Assembly (NCBI RefSeq): GCF_000374145.1
Contig: NZ_KB893654.1
Location: 186,001 to 250,000, forward strand
Reading direction: 5' to 3'
Length of the DNA stretch: 64,000 bases
From: Neomegalonema perideroedes DSM 15528
GTDB taxonomy: Bacteria > Pseudomonadota > Alphaproteobacteria > Rhodobacterales > Rhodobacteraceae
Both the position numbers and the translations under genes were made by a program. This document shows positions 52,346 through 60,691 of this stretch, piece after piece. Within the stretch, counting starts at the first letter, position 1. Each line of letters begins with the position of its first letter. The notes under the pieces were generated by a model that ran no database searches, was not told the DNA's origin, and worked only from the letters and a program-made list of their open reading frames with translations.

Positions 52346-54064
52346 ATGACGACCGCCGCCGCGACCGCTCCCGACGCCAAAGAGGCCCCCGCCGCCCTTG
52401 CGCGCGCCGAGCTCTCCCAGCTTTCCGCCGAGGCGCTCGCCGCCGCCGAAACTCTGCTTGAAGCCGCGCGCGCGGGCCTGCGCGCCCGGGTCGGGGTGGA
52501 TTCCCGAGGCCGCCTGTCGGGCGCCGCGCTCGAAGAGGAGCAGCACGCCGCTCATGGCTTCGCCTGGCTGGCGGTTTACGTCGAGGGCCTGCGCCGCATG
52601 ATCGGCTGGCGCGAGCGCCTCGCCGCCGAGAGCCGGGGCGGAGAACTCGAAGAGCTGATCTTCCAAGCCGCCTGCGGCCAGATCTGCGCCGAGATCTCCG
52701 GGGGAATCCCCATGTCGCAGGGCGAGACGGCGCGTCCCGCCGATTTCGGGATCTCGGACGAGGCCGAAGCCGCCTTCGCCGCCGCGCCCGCCGTGCGCCG
52801 CCTCGCGCGCGAGGGCGACGTGGACGCCGTGCGTCGGCGGATCATGGATCTGGTCTTCGCGGCTCAGGGCGCGGCGACCTTCGGCGATTGCGGGCTCGAC
52901 TCCGATTTCGACATGATCCGCGACCAGTTCCGCCGCTTCGCCGAGGAGCGCGTGATTCCGCACGCCCATGGCTGGCATCTGCGCGACGAACTGATTCCCA
53001 TCGAGATCGTCAACGAGGCCGCCGAGCTCGGCGTCTTCGGCCTGACCATCCCGGAGGAGTTCGGAGGTTCGGGCCTCGGCAAGACGGCGATGTGCGTCGT
53101 CTCCGAGGAGCTGAGCCGGGGCTATATCGGCGTGGGCTCGCTCGGCACGCGCTCGGAGATCGCGGCGGAGCTGATCCTCGGCGGCGGCACGCCCGAGCAA
53201 AAAGCCGAATGGCTGCCGAAGCTGGCTTCCGGCGAGATCCTGCCGACCGCCGTCTTCACCGAGCCCAACACCGGCTCGGATCTCGGCTCGCTCTCGACGC
53301 GCGCCGTGAAGCAGGGCGAGGAATATGTGGTCTCGGGCGCCAAGACCTGGATCACCCACGCCGCCCGCGCCGACCTCATGACCCTGCTCGTGCGCACCGA
53401 TCCTTCGACGAAGGACTATCGCGGGCTCTCGATGCTGCTCGCGCCGAAGATCCGCGGCACCGAGGACGACGCCTTCCCGACGCCCGGCATGACCGGCGGC
53501 GAAATCGAAGTGCTCGGCTATCGCGGCATGAAGGAATATGAGATCGGCTTCGACGGCTTCCGCGTTCCGGCGGCCAATCTGCTCGGAGGCGAGGAGGGAC
53601 AGGGCTTCAAGCAGCTCATGCAGACCTTCGAATCCGCGCGCATCCAGACCGCCGCCCGCGCCGTGGGCGTGGCGCAATCGGCGCTGGAGATCGGCATGCG
53701 CTACGCTCAGGAGCGCAAGCAGTTCGGCAAGCCTCTGGCGGCCTTCCCGCGCGTCTATGGGAAGCTGGCGCGGATGGTGGTCGAGATCATGATCGCCCGT
53801 CAGCTCAGCTATTACGCCGCGCAGGAGAAGGACGCCGACCGGCGTTGCGATCTTGAGGCGGGCATGGCGAAGCTCTTCGGGGCGCGGGTGGCTTGGGCCG
53901 CCGCCGACAACGGCTTGCAGATTCATGGCGGCAACGGCTTCGCGCTGGAATATCCGATCAGCCGGGTTCTCTGCGACGCGCGCATCCTCAACATCTTCGA
54001 GGGCGCCGCCGAGATTCAAGCCGGAGTCATCGCCCGCCGCCTGCTCGAGAGCGGCCCGAACTAA
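52346..54064 (+). CDS. mcd: (2S)-methylsuccinyl-CoA dehydrogenase
   Basis: 572 residues, longer than usual acyl-CoA dehydrogenases (about 380). The N-terminal 150-residue extension with E-Q-H-A-A-H-G-F-A-W-L-A-V-Y-V-E and G-G-I-P-M-S-Q-G-E is specific to Mcd. The core has the FAD and substrate motifs F-T-E-P-N-T-G-S-D, W-I-T-H-A, and the C-terminal Q-I-H-G-G-N-G-F-A-L-E-Y. Mcd converts methylsuccinyl-CoA to mesaconyl-CoA in the ethylmalonyl-CoA pathway for acetyl-CoA assimilation. The last 38 nt overlap the convergent HNH gene. Confidence 0.92.
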   Translation: MTTAAATAPDAKEAPAALARAELSQLSAEALAAAETLLEAARAGLRARVGVDSRGRLSGAALEEEQHAAHGFAWLAVYVEGLRRMIGWRERLAAESRGGELEELIFQAACGQICAEISGGIPMSQGETARPADFGISDEAEAAFAAAPAVRRLAREGDVDAVRRRIMDLVFAAQGAATFGDCGLDSDFDMIRDQFRRFAEERVIPHAHGWHLRDELIPIEIVNEAAELGVFGLTIPEEFGGSGLGKTAMCVVSEELSRGYIGVGSLGTRSEIAAELILGGGTPEQKAEWLPKLASGEILPTAVFTEPNTGSDLGSLSTRAVKQGEEYVVSGAKTWITHAARADLMTLLVRTDPSTKDYRGLSMLLAPKIRGTEDDAFPTPGMTGGEIEVLGYRGMKEYEIGFDGFRVPAANLLGGEEGQGFKQLMQTFESARIQTAARAVGVAQSALEIGMRYAQERKQFGKPLAAFPRVYGKLARMVVEIMIARQLSYYAAQEKDADRRCDLEAGMAKLFGARVAWAAADNGLQIHGGNGFALEYPISRVLCDARILNIFEGAAEIQAGVIARRLLESGPN

Positions 54065-54815
54065 CCGCCTCGGCGAGGCGCTCCTGTTCAAGGAGCGCCT
54101 TCAAGGCCGCGACGCTGAGCCAAGGCTTGGCGCGATGGATCATCCGGTGGCAATTGGCGCAGAGCAAAGCCAGATCGGCGAGCTTCGTCTGAACGCTCTC
54201 CTGAGCCTCAGACAGCGGAGTCGTATGATGGGCTTCGAGGAAGCCCGCGCCTAGATCGCCATAGGTTTTTTGAAAGTCGAAGCCGCAGGCCGCGCAGGCG
54301 AGGGCGCCGCGCGCCTTGAGAGTCTGCTCTTTCTTGCGCCGGACGATTTTGGGATCTCGCTCGCGGCGGCGATGAAGCCGCGTCAGAAGCCGTCCCTCCA
54401 CGGCGACGAACTCCTCTTCCTCCTCTTCGAGGATGGGCGGAGGCGGGACCGCCAAGCCTTCGCGGATCCGCGCGACCACCGCCGCCAATTCAGCGGGACG
54501 ATGGGCGTAGGCCGCCCAAACCTCGGCGTCGCCGCGGCTGGCCGAACTCAGGCCCTTGCCCGAGGCCGTCGGATCGAGGCTTTTGAGGTTCATCAGCTTC
54601 ATCGCCACGCCATTGGCGTTGCGATAAGTCGCGCGGCCCTCGACGCCGAGCGCCGCGCCTAAGCGATTAAGCAAAGCGCTCGCCTCTTGGATCTCCGGCG
54701 AGTGGGGTTCGAGAAAGCGCGGGCGATGGCGCAGGTAAAGATCCAGCGCGATGAGCAACTCATCCCGCGTCCAAGGGGGATTGCGCGTCTTCGGGTCGGG
54801 GGCCTCCTCGGTCAT
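54027..54815 (-). CDS. HNH endonuclease, possible modification-dependent (McrA-like) nuclease
   Basis: 262 residues. The C-terminal HNH domain is complete: C-A-A-C-G-F-D-F, F-L-E-A-H-H-T-T-P-L, L-C-A-N-C-H-R-M-I-H. The N-terminal 110 residues (W-T-R-D-E-L-L-I-A-L-D-L-Y, L-L-N-R-L, N-x-N-G-V-A-M-K-L-M-N) form a domain that I have seen fused to HNH in 5-methylcytosine-type restriction proteins. A Glu-rich stretch joins them. The ATG shares one base with the ALDH stop (TGATG). Its 3' end overlaps mcd. Specificity is inferred only. Confidence 0.8.
   Translation of the reverse strand: MTEEAPDPKTRNPPWTRDELLIALDLYLRHRPRFLEPHSPEIQEASALLNRLGAALGVEGRATYRNANGVAMKLMNLKSLDPTASGKGLSSASRGDAEVWAAYAHRPAELAAVVARIREGLAVPPPPILEEEEEEFVAVEGRLLTRLHRRRERDPKIVRRKKEQTLKARGALACAACGFDFQKTYGDLGAGFLEAHHTTPLSEAQESVQTKLADLALLCANCHRMIHRAKPWLSVAALKALLEQERLAEAVSSGRSRAGGGR
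54076..54100 (+). terminator. mcd terminator inside the HNH coding region
   Basis: A 10-bp perfect stem AGGCGCTCCT/AGGAGCGCCT (54076-54085/54091-54100), loop GTTCA, then TTC, starting 12 nt after the mcd stop. On the other strand the same bases encode the last part of the HNH protein. Confidence 0.65.
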
Positions 54816-57217
54816 CACGCCCCCCAAGGGATCCAGATGTTTTTGATCTGCGTCGCCTGAGCGAGGAATTCGCGGCCTTCGCCCTGAACCAGGTCGAACC
54901 AATCGCGGGCCAGAGGCTCCGTCCAGATCCGCTTGAGGTTCCCCGCCGAAGCGCGCTCGAAATCCGCCAGAGATCCCGCAGGCGCGAAGGCCCAAAGAGC
55001 GTCCACGGCGTCATGTTTCGCCAGCTCCAGACCCAAAGCCGCCGGATCGCCTATCAAAATATTCACCGCGCCGCCGGGGACGTCCGAAGTCTCCAGAATC
55101 TGGATGAAATCCGAGATGATCAGCGCCTCCGTGAAGGAGGGAACCAGAACCGCCCGATTCCCCATCGCCAGAATCGGCCCCATCAGCGAGACGAAACCCA
55201 GAAGTCCCGGCGAACTCGGGCAAACCGCCCCGATCACGCCCAGAGGCTCCGGAATGGCTAAAGCCGTTCCCCGGATCGGCGGACGATGGACCGTCCCCTC
55301 ATATTTATCCGCCCAAGCGCCATAGGCGAAAAGCCGCGCCACGCTGGTGTCCACTTCGGCCTCGCAGGCGGCTTTCGCGCGTCCCGTCGCGGCCTGAAGC
55401 CGGGCGACGAAAGCCGCGCGGGCCGAGGCTAGATTCTCGGCGATATAGTAAAGGATCTGCGCGCGGGCGTGGCCGCTCTGCGCGGACCAGCCCTCGGCCT
55501 TGCGGGCGGCCTCGACGGCGTTGCGGAGATCCTTGCGGTTGGCTTCGGGCAATTCGCCGAGCAGCGCGCCCGAGGCGTGACGCACGAGCCGCGTGGTTCC
55601 GCCGTCGGGGCGGGTCTGCTTGCCGCCGATATAGAGCTTGGCGGTTTGGTCCACGCCTTCCGGCCGATCCAGCGGCGAGGCGGGAACCGCCGCAGGCGGC
55701 GCGGCCTCCGGCGCGAGCGGCTTGGCTTTGGCGCGCCAGCGCGGTTTGAGATAGGCCTCCAGACCCTCGCGGCCGCCCTCGCGGCCATAGCCGGATTCCT
55801 TATAGCCGCCGAAGCCCACGGCGGCGTCGAAGAGATTGGTCGCGTTGATCCAGACCACGCCGCATTTCAGCTTGGAGGCCACGTCCAGCACGCGGCTGAT
55901 TCCCTCGCTCCAGAGGCTCGCCGCGAGGCCGTAAGGCGTGTGATTGGCGATCTCCACGGCTTCTTGCGGCGTGCGGAAGCTCATGGCGACCAGAACCGGG
56001 CCGAAGATCTCCACTTGGGCGAGGGTCGAGGCGGGCTGCACGTTGGTCAACAGCGTGGGGGGATAATAGGCGCCGCCTTCGGGCAAGGGGCAAGGCGCTT
56101 GATGGATCTGCGCGCCCTCCTTGACGCCCTGCGCCACGAGATCCTTCACGCGCTGCAATTGGATCGGGCTGACCAGCGCGCCCATGTCGATGGCTTTGTC
56201 GAGTGGCGGCCCGACCCGCAGGCGCTCCATGCGGCGTTTGAGGCGATGCAGGAATTCCGCCTCGATTCCCTCCTGAAGCAGCAGCCGGGAGCCCGCGCAG
56301 CAGACTTGCCCCTGATTCAGCCAAATGGCGTCCACCACGCCTTCCACCGCCGCATCAAGATCCGCGTCCTCAAAGACGATGAAGGGGGATTTCCCGCCCA
56401 GCTCCAAGGTCAGAGCTTTGCCGCTTCCCGCCGTGGCCTGACGCAGAATCCGCCCGACCTCCGTCGAGCCAGTGAAGGCCAGCTTCGCGACTCCCGGATG
56501 GGCCGCCAGAGCCGCGCCCGTCTCGCCTTCGCCCGTGACGACGTTGACCACGCCCGGCGGAATCCCGGCCCGCTCGCAGAGTTCGGCGAAGAGCAAAGCG
56601 GTGAGGGGCGTGTCCTCGGCGGGTTTGAGAACCACGGTGTTCCCCATCGCCAGAGCGGGCGCGATCTTCCACGCCAGCATGAGCAGCGGGAAATTCCATG
56701 GGATGATCTGGCCGCAGACGCCCACCGGCTCCTGATCGGGGAATTCGGCGGCCTGAATCTGCGCCCAACCCGCATGATGGTAGAAATGCCGGATGGCCAA
56801 AGGAATATCGAGATCGCGGCTTTCGCGGATCGGCTTGCCGTTGTCGAGGGTCTCGACCACGGCGAAAAGCCGGGCATGGCGCTGAAGTCCGCGCGCCAGA
56901 GCATACAGATGCTTCGCCCGCGCATGGCCGGGCAGAGCAGACCAGCCCGGCAGAGCCTTGGCGGCGGCCTTGACGGCGGCGTCGACGTCGGCGGCGCCCG
57001 CCTTGGCGATTTTGGCCAGAACCGCGCCCGTCGAGGGATCGCGGGTTTCGAAACTCTCGCCGGATTTCGCCTTGCGCCAAGCCCCGCCGATGAAGAGCTT
57101 CGCCTCGCCGCCGAGGCTCTTCAGCCATTCGCGCGCCGGAGCGTCGCTTTCCGGCGAAGGGCCATAGGGCAGGCTCATGTCCAGAATCTCCGCGATGGAG
57201 GGAGTCGACTCGGTCAT
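54815..57217 (-). CDS. ALDH16-type aldehyde dehydrogenase (two ALDH domains)
   Basis: 800 residues. Domain 1 (about 35-510) is a complete ALDH with N-Q-G-Q-V-C306, Glu272 in L-E-L-G-G-K and P-W-N-F-P. A Pro/Ala linker joins domain 2 (about 535-800), which keeps the NAD-fold half (P-L-G-V-I-G-A-V-C-P, I-L-A-M-G-N-R) but has no catalytic Cys segment. This is the ALDH16 plan known from bacteria and animals, where the second domain is structural. Downstream of deoC by 12 nt, so it may oxidise acetaldehyde released from deoxyribose 5-phosphate. Confidence 0.9.
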   Translation of the reverse strand: MTESTPSIAEILDMSLPYGPSPESDAPAREWLKSLGGEAKLFIGGAWRKAKSGESFETRDPSTGAVLAKIAKAGAADVDAAVKAAAKALPGWSALPGHARAKHLYALARGLQRHARLFAVVETLDNGKPIRESRDLDIPLAIRHFYHHAGWAQIQAAEFPDQEPVGVCGQIIPWNFPLLMLAWKIAPALAMGNTVVLKPAEDTPLTALLFAELCERAGIPPGVVNVVTGEGETGAALAAHPGVAKLAFTGSTEVGRILRQATAGSGKALTLELGGKSPFIVFEDADLDAAVEGVVDAIWLNQGQVCCAGSRLLLQEGIEAEFLHRLKRRMERLRVGPPLDKAIDMGALVSPIQLQRVKDLVAQGVKEGAQIHQAPCPLPEGGAYYPPTLLTNVQPASTLAQVEIFGPVLVAMSFRTPQEAVEIANHTPYGLAASLWSEGISRVLDVASKLKCGVVWINATNLFDAAVGFGGYKESGYGREGGREGLEAYLKPRWRAKAKPLAPEAAPPAAVPASPLDRPEGVDQTAKLYIGGKQTRPDGGTTRLVRHASGALLGELPEANRKDLRNAVEAARKAEGWSAQSGHARAQILYYIAENLASARAAFVARLQAATGRAKAACEAEVDTSVARLFAYGAWADKYEGTVHRPPIRGTALAIPEPLGVIGAVCPSSPGLLGFVSLMGPILAMGNRAVLVPSFTEALIISDFIQILETSDVPGGAVNILIGDPAALGLELAKHDAVDALWAFAPAGSLADFERASAGNLKRIWTEPLARDWFDLVQGEGREFLAQATQIKNIWIPWGA

Positions 57218-57229
57218 AGGAGTTTTTCC

Positions 57230-58222
57230 TTAGGCGAGGCCATGGCGGTCATGGGCGGCGTAACGGCCCGTCACGTGATGCTCAAGCTGGCGTTCGATGT
57301 CGCCGACCAGAGAGGAGGCGCCGATGCGGAAGAGATTCGGCTGAAGCCAATCCTCGCCCAGCTCCTCTTTGACCAGCATGAGCTGTCCGAGGGCGTCCTT
57401 GGCCGTTGAGATGCCGCCCGCGGGCTTATAGCCCGCCTTATGGCCCGTCGCGTCGCGATAGGCGCGGATCGCCCGCAGCATGGTCAGAGTCACCGGAAGG
57501 GTCGCGTTGACGCTCTCCTTGCCCGTCGAGGTCTTGATGAAGTCCGAGCCCGCCATGAGCGCCACCCAAGAGGCCCGCGCCACCAGATCGAGATTCCGCA
57601 GATCGCCCGTCGCCAAGATGCTCTTCATATGGGCCGGGCCGCAGGCTTGCTTATAAGCGCGGATCTCGTCGTAAAGCTCGCGCCAGCGCCCGGTCAGCGC
57701 CAATTCGCGGGTGATCACGATGTCGATCTCGGCGGCGCCGTCGGCCACCGAGGCCTCGATCTCCATGATCTTGGTCTTGAGCGGCGAAAGCCCCGCCGGA
57801 AAGCCCGTCGAGACGGCGGCCACCGGAATCCCGGAGCCCTTCAGCGCCTCCACGGCGGTTCCGACGAAGCGGTGATAGACGCAGACCGCGCCCGGAACGA
57901 TCCGGCGCCCGGCCAACCCCAAAGCCGCCTGAAGATCCGCCCGCAGAGGCTGGCGCGCCTTGGCGCAAAGCCGCTTGACGCGGCCTTCGGTGTCGTCGCC
58001 GTTGAGGGTGGTGAGGTCCACGCATTCCAGCGCCCGGATCAGCCAGGCCGCCTGCCATTGCTTCTTGACGCTCCGCCGCCCGCCGAGCGCGTCGGCGCGG
58101 CGTTCGGCGGCCGAGGCGTTGACGCGCAGCGCCTCCAGAGGCCCGAGGTCGAAGGGGATTCCCGGATTTTCGGGATGGGGCGCGGGAGGCGCCGCCGCCC
58201 GAATCTTCGTCGTCTGCGTCAT
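57230..58222 (-). CDS. deoC: Deoxyribose-phosphate aldolase
   Basis: 330 residues, class I aldolase fold, longer than E. coli DeoC because of an N-terminal arm of about 60 residues, as in other alphaproteobacteria. Marks are D-L-T-T-L-N-G-D-D-T, C-V-Y, the catalytic-Lys strands H-M-K-S-I-L-A-T-G-D-L and D-F-I-K-T-S-T-G-K, and K-P-A-G-G-I. It splits deoxyribose 5-phosphate to acetaldehyde and glyceraldehyde 3-phosphate in nucleoside catabolism. It heads the deoC-ALDH16-HNH operon. Confidence 0.93.
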   Translation of the reverse strand: MTQTTKIRAAAPPAPHPENPGIPFDLGPLEALRVNASAAERRADALGGRRSVKKQWQAAWLIRALECVDLTTLNGDDTEGRVKRLCAKARQPLRADLQAALGLAGRRIVPGAVCVYHRFVGTAVEALKGSGIPVAAVSTGFPAGLSPLKTKIMEIEASVADGAAEIDIVITRELALTGRWRELYDEIRAYKQACGPAHMKSILATGDLRNLDLVARASWVALMAGSDFIKTSTGKESVNATLPVTLTMLRAIRAYRDATGHKAGYKPAGGISTAKDALGQLMLVKEELGEDWLQPNLFRIGASSLVGDIERQLEHHVTGRYAAHDRHGLA

Positions 58223-58300
58223 GGCCTGCGCCCTCCCCAGAGCCTGAATGTCTTTCGACTCTGGATCGCATGGGGCGCGGGCCGCCGCAAGAGCGCAATC

Positions 58301-58326
58301 CGAACAGGCTGCTGAGCAGCCGTTCG
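58301..58326 (-). terminator. Hairpin between the 2-hydroxyacid dehydrogenase gene and deoC
   Basis: CGAAC/GTTCG outside GGCTGC/GCAGCC (58301-58312/58316-58326) with a bulged A and TGA loop. It lies 82 nt after the dehydrogenase stop (58409), on the minus strand. No T tract. Confidence 0.4.
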
Positions 58327-58408
58327 GCTCAATTGCGCGACCTTAAAAGAAACCCGAGACTTTGAAGATCCTGAGGATCGGAAAAGGATCGGGTCTCCTT
58401 CTGAGGGC

Positions 58409-59401
58409 TTACAGAGAGGCGAGCAGCACCTTGTCCGGCGGCGTATGGCCGCTGAGGAAGGTGTGGATGTTCAGGATCATCTTCTCGCCCATGGCCACGC
58501 GGCTCTCCAGCGTGGCCGAGCCCATATGCGGCAGCAGGAAGACGTTCGGCAAAGCCCTCAGGCGAGGATTGATGTAGGGCTCGTCCTCGAAGACGTCGAG
58601 CGCCGCGCCCGCCAGTTCGCCCGCCTCCAGCATGCGGATCAGGGCGTTTTCGTCGATGATCTCGCCGCGCGCCGTGTTGACGATATAGGCCTCGGGCTTC
58701 ATCAGCTTCAGGCTGCGGCTGGAGAGCAGATGATAAGTCGCGGGCGTATAGGGGCAATTCACCGAGAGGATGTCCACCCGCGCCAGCATCTGGTCGAGGC
58801 TCGGCCAATGGGTCGCGCCCAGCTCCTCGGCCTGAGCGGCGGGCAGGGGCTTGCGGTTATGATAATGGATTTCAAGGCCGAAAGCCTTGGCGCGATGGGC
58901 CAGAGCCTGACCGATGCGGCCCATGCCCAGAATCCCGAGCTTCTTGCCCTTGAGCTGGCGGCCCATGAGGAAGGTGGGGGTCCAGCCCGTCCAGCGGCCT
59001 TCCTGCAACAGCTTGACGCCCTCGGCGAGGCGGCGCGGCGCCGCGAGGATCAGCGCCATGGCGAGATCCGCCGTATCGTCGGTCAGCACGCCCGGCGTGT
59101 TCGAGACGGTGATTCCGCGCCCCACGGCGCTTTTCACGTCGATATGGTCCACGCCCGCGCCGAAATTGGCGATCATGCGCATTTGCGGTCCGGCGCTCGC
59201 CAGAAGGGCGCCGTCGATGGGATCGCCGAGCGTCGGCGCCAGAACCTCGGCGCGCTGGACGGCCGCATGCAGCTGCTCGCGCGTGAAGGGCTTGTCCTCG
59301 GGATTCAGCTCGACGTCGAAAAGTTCGCTGAGGCGGGCTTCGATCTGATCAGGGAGTTTGCGCGTGACGATCACGCGCGCTTTCGGGCGAGGGGCGGGCA
59401 T
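58409..59401 (-). CDS. D-2-hydroxyacid dehydrogenase (glyoxylate/hydroxypyruvate reductase type)
   Basis: 330 residues. NAD(P)-binding G-I-L-G-M-G-R-I-G near 157-165, substrate Arg in N-T-A-R-G-E-I-I-D, and catalytic His in L-P-H-M-G-S-A-T. The H-x-G-S-A-T ending and lack of a regulatory ACT domain point to a glyoxylate or hydroxypyruvate reductase rather than SerA. Glyoxylate is an intermediate of the ethylmalonyl-CoA pathway, and mcd lies 4 kb away with similar upstream half-sites, a suggestive link. Confidence 0.9.
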   Translation of the reverse strand: MPAPRPKARVIVTRKLPDQIEARLSELFDVELNPEDKPFTREQLHAAVQRAEVLAPTLGDPIDGALLASAGPQMRMIANFGAGVDHIDVKSAVGRGITVSNTPGVLTDDTADLAMALILAAPRRLAEGVKLLQEGRWTGWTPTFLMGRQLKGKKLGILGMGRIGQALAHRAKAFGLEIHYHNRKPLPAAQAEELGATHWPSLDQMLARVDILSVNCPYTPATYHLLSSRSLKLMKPEAYIVNTARGEIIDENALIRMLEAGELAGAALDVFEDEPYINPRLRALPNVFLLPHMGSATLESRVAMGEKMILNIHTFLSGHTPPDKVLLASL

Positions 59402-59471
59402 GCGACATCTCCGGGTTTCTCAGGCGAAGGGGCTGCGCCGCCCTCGCTAAGGATATTCTGTTACGAAAACA

Positions 59472-59500
59472 TTCGCATCTTTGAAAGAAAATTTTGCGAA
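59472..59500 (-). promoter_or_regulatory. TTCGCA/TGCGAA half-sites upstream of the 2-hydroxyacid dehydrogenase
   Basis: TTCGCA (59472-59477) and TGCGAA (59495-59500) with 17 nt between, in an AT-rich stretch 71-99 nt before the ATG. On the gene strand the distal one reads CGTCTTCGCA, the same ten bases as 52311-52320 in the mcd array. Confidence 0.4.
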
Positions 59501-59507
59501 GACGCGC

Positions 59508-59542
59508 AAAAACCCGCCTCCCGCATGAAAGGGGGAGGCGGG
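59508..59542 (-). terminator. Intrinsic terminator of ndk
   Basis: A 10-bp stem CCCGCCTCCC/GGGAGGCGGG (59513-59522/59533-59542) followed on the minus strand by TTTTT (complement of 59508-59512). Confidence 0.88.
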
Positions 59543-59556
59543 CCGAAGCTTCAGGC

Positions 59557-59979
59557 TCAGCCGGGGATCTCGGACTGGGCGAAGAAGAAGCCGATCTCGC
59601 GGGCGGCGCTCTCGGCGCTGTCGGAGCCGTGGACCGAGTTCTCGCCCTTCGACAAGGCGTAGAGCTTGCGGACGGTGCCCTCGGCGGCCTGAGCCGGATC
59701 GGTGGCGCCCATCACGTCGCGATGCTTCAGAACGGCGTTCTCGCCTTCGAGGATCTGCACGACCACCGGCTCGGAGATCATGTAGGAGACCAGTTCGCCG
59801 TAGAAGGGGCGGGCCTTATGCTCGGCGTAGAAGGCGCCGGCCTGATCCTGCGTGAGGCGGACGCGCTTTTGCGCCACGATGCGCAGGCCGGCGTCTTCGA
59901 AGACCTTGTTGATCGCGCCGGTGAGATTGCGCTTGGTGGCGTCGGGTTTGAGGATCGAGAGCGTGCGCTCGACGGCCAT
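59557..59979 (-). CDS. ndk: Nucleoside diphosphate kinase
   Basis: 140 residues, exact family length. Lys11 in L-K-P-D-A and the phosphohistidine His117 in N-S-V-H-G-S-D-S are present. It moves phosphate from ATP to other NDPs. The ATG at 59979 has AGGAAG just upstream. Monocistronic, own terminator. Confidence 0.97.
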   Translation of the reverse strand: MAVERTLSILKPDATKRNLTGAINKVFEDAGLRIVAQKRVRLTQDQAGAFYAEHKARPFYGELVSYMISEPVVVQILEGENAVLKHRDVMGATDPAQAAEGTVRKLYALSKGENSVHGSDSAESAAREIGFFFAQSEIPG

Positions 59980-60091
59980 GGGAGAACTTCCTGTGTTGGA
60001 TCGGCGGGGGCCGGAAAGGCCCTCCGCGCTGCGCCTCGCGGATAGCACGGGAGCCGAAGAGCCGCAATCCGCAAGCCGTCGCCCGGGCGGC

Positions 60092-60691
60092 TCAGACGGG
60101 GCGGGTCATGAGCAGGCTTTCGCCATGGCGCGTCAGGCGCGGATGGGGCGCGATCTCGACCCGGCCGGACGGCCGGAAGCCCAGAGAAGCGTAAAGCGCC
60201 CGCGCGGGGGCGTTGTCGGCCCAGACGAAGAGCGAAACCCTCTCCGCCTCCTCGCGGGCCGCCCGGAGCAGCGCCGCCGAAATCAAAGCGCGCGCGAGGC
60301 CGCGTCCGCGAAAGCCCTCCAGAACGCCCAGGCGCGAGATATGCAGCGCGTTCTTCGGCGTCAGGGCCGCGAAGCCCGCCAGATGCGCGAGGCGCCCGGC
60401 GGCGGGGTCTTGGGGATCGACCGCGCCGAGCAGGCGGGTCGGATAGGCGGTCAGGGCGCCGACCGTCTCGCCTTCGGCCTCGGCGATCCAGCTCCAGCGC
60501 CAGCCGTCGGGGCCGTCGCCGCCGTAAAGCTGGCTCATGAGCGCCCCCGCCGAAAGATCGGGGATCAGATCCTCAAAGACGAATCGCGCGAATTCCGGCG
60601 CCGTCAGCATTTCGACGGCGGCCATCATCGGCGCGTCCCCGGGGCGCGCGGGGCGGACGAGGTCGCCGCAGAGGAGGGCGGGGGCGCTCAT
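60092..60691 (-). CDS. GNAT family N-acetyltransferase
   Basis: 199 residues. Acetyl-CoA motif A is [16 protein letters not shown] (about 122-137), followed by the [10 protein letters not shown] motif B. The substrate is not apparent. The ATG overlaps the ispG stop (ATGA), so it is co-translated with ispG. Confidence 0.88.
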   Translation of the reverse strand: MSAPALLCGDLVRPARPGDAPMMAAVEMLTAPEFARFVFEDLIPDLSAGALMSQLYGGDGPDGWRWSWIAEAEGETVGALTAYPTRLLGAVDPQDPAAGRLAHLAGFAALTPKNALHISRLGVLEGFRGRGLARALISAALLRAAREEAERVSLFVWADNAPARALYASLGFRPSGRVEIAPHPRLTRHGESLLMTRPV

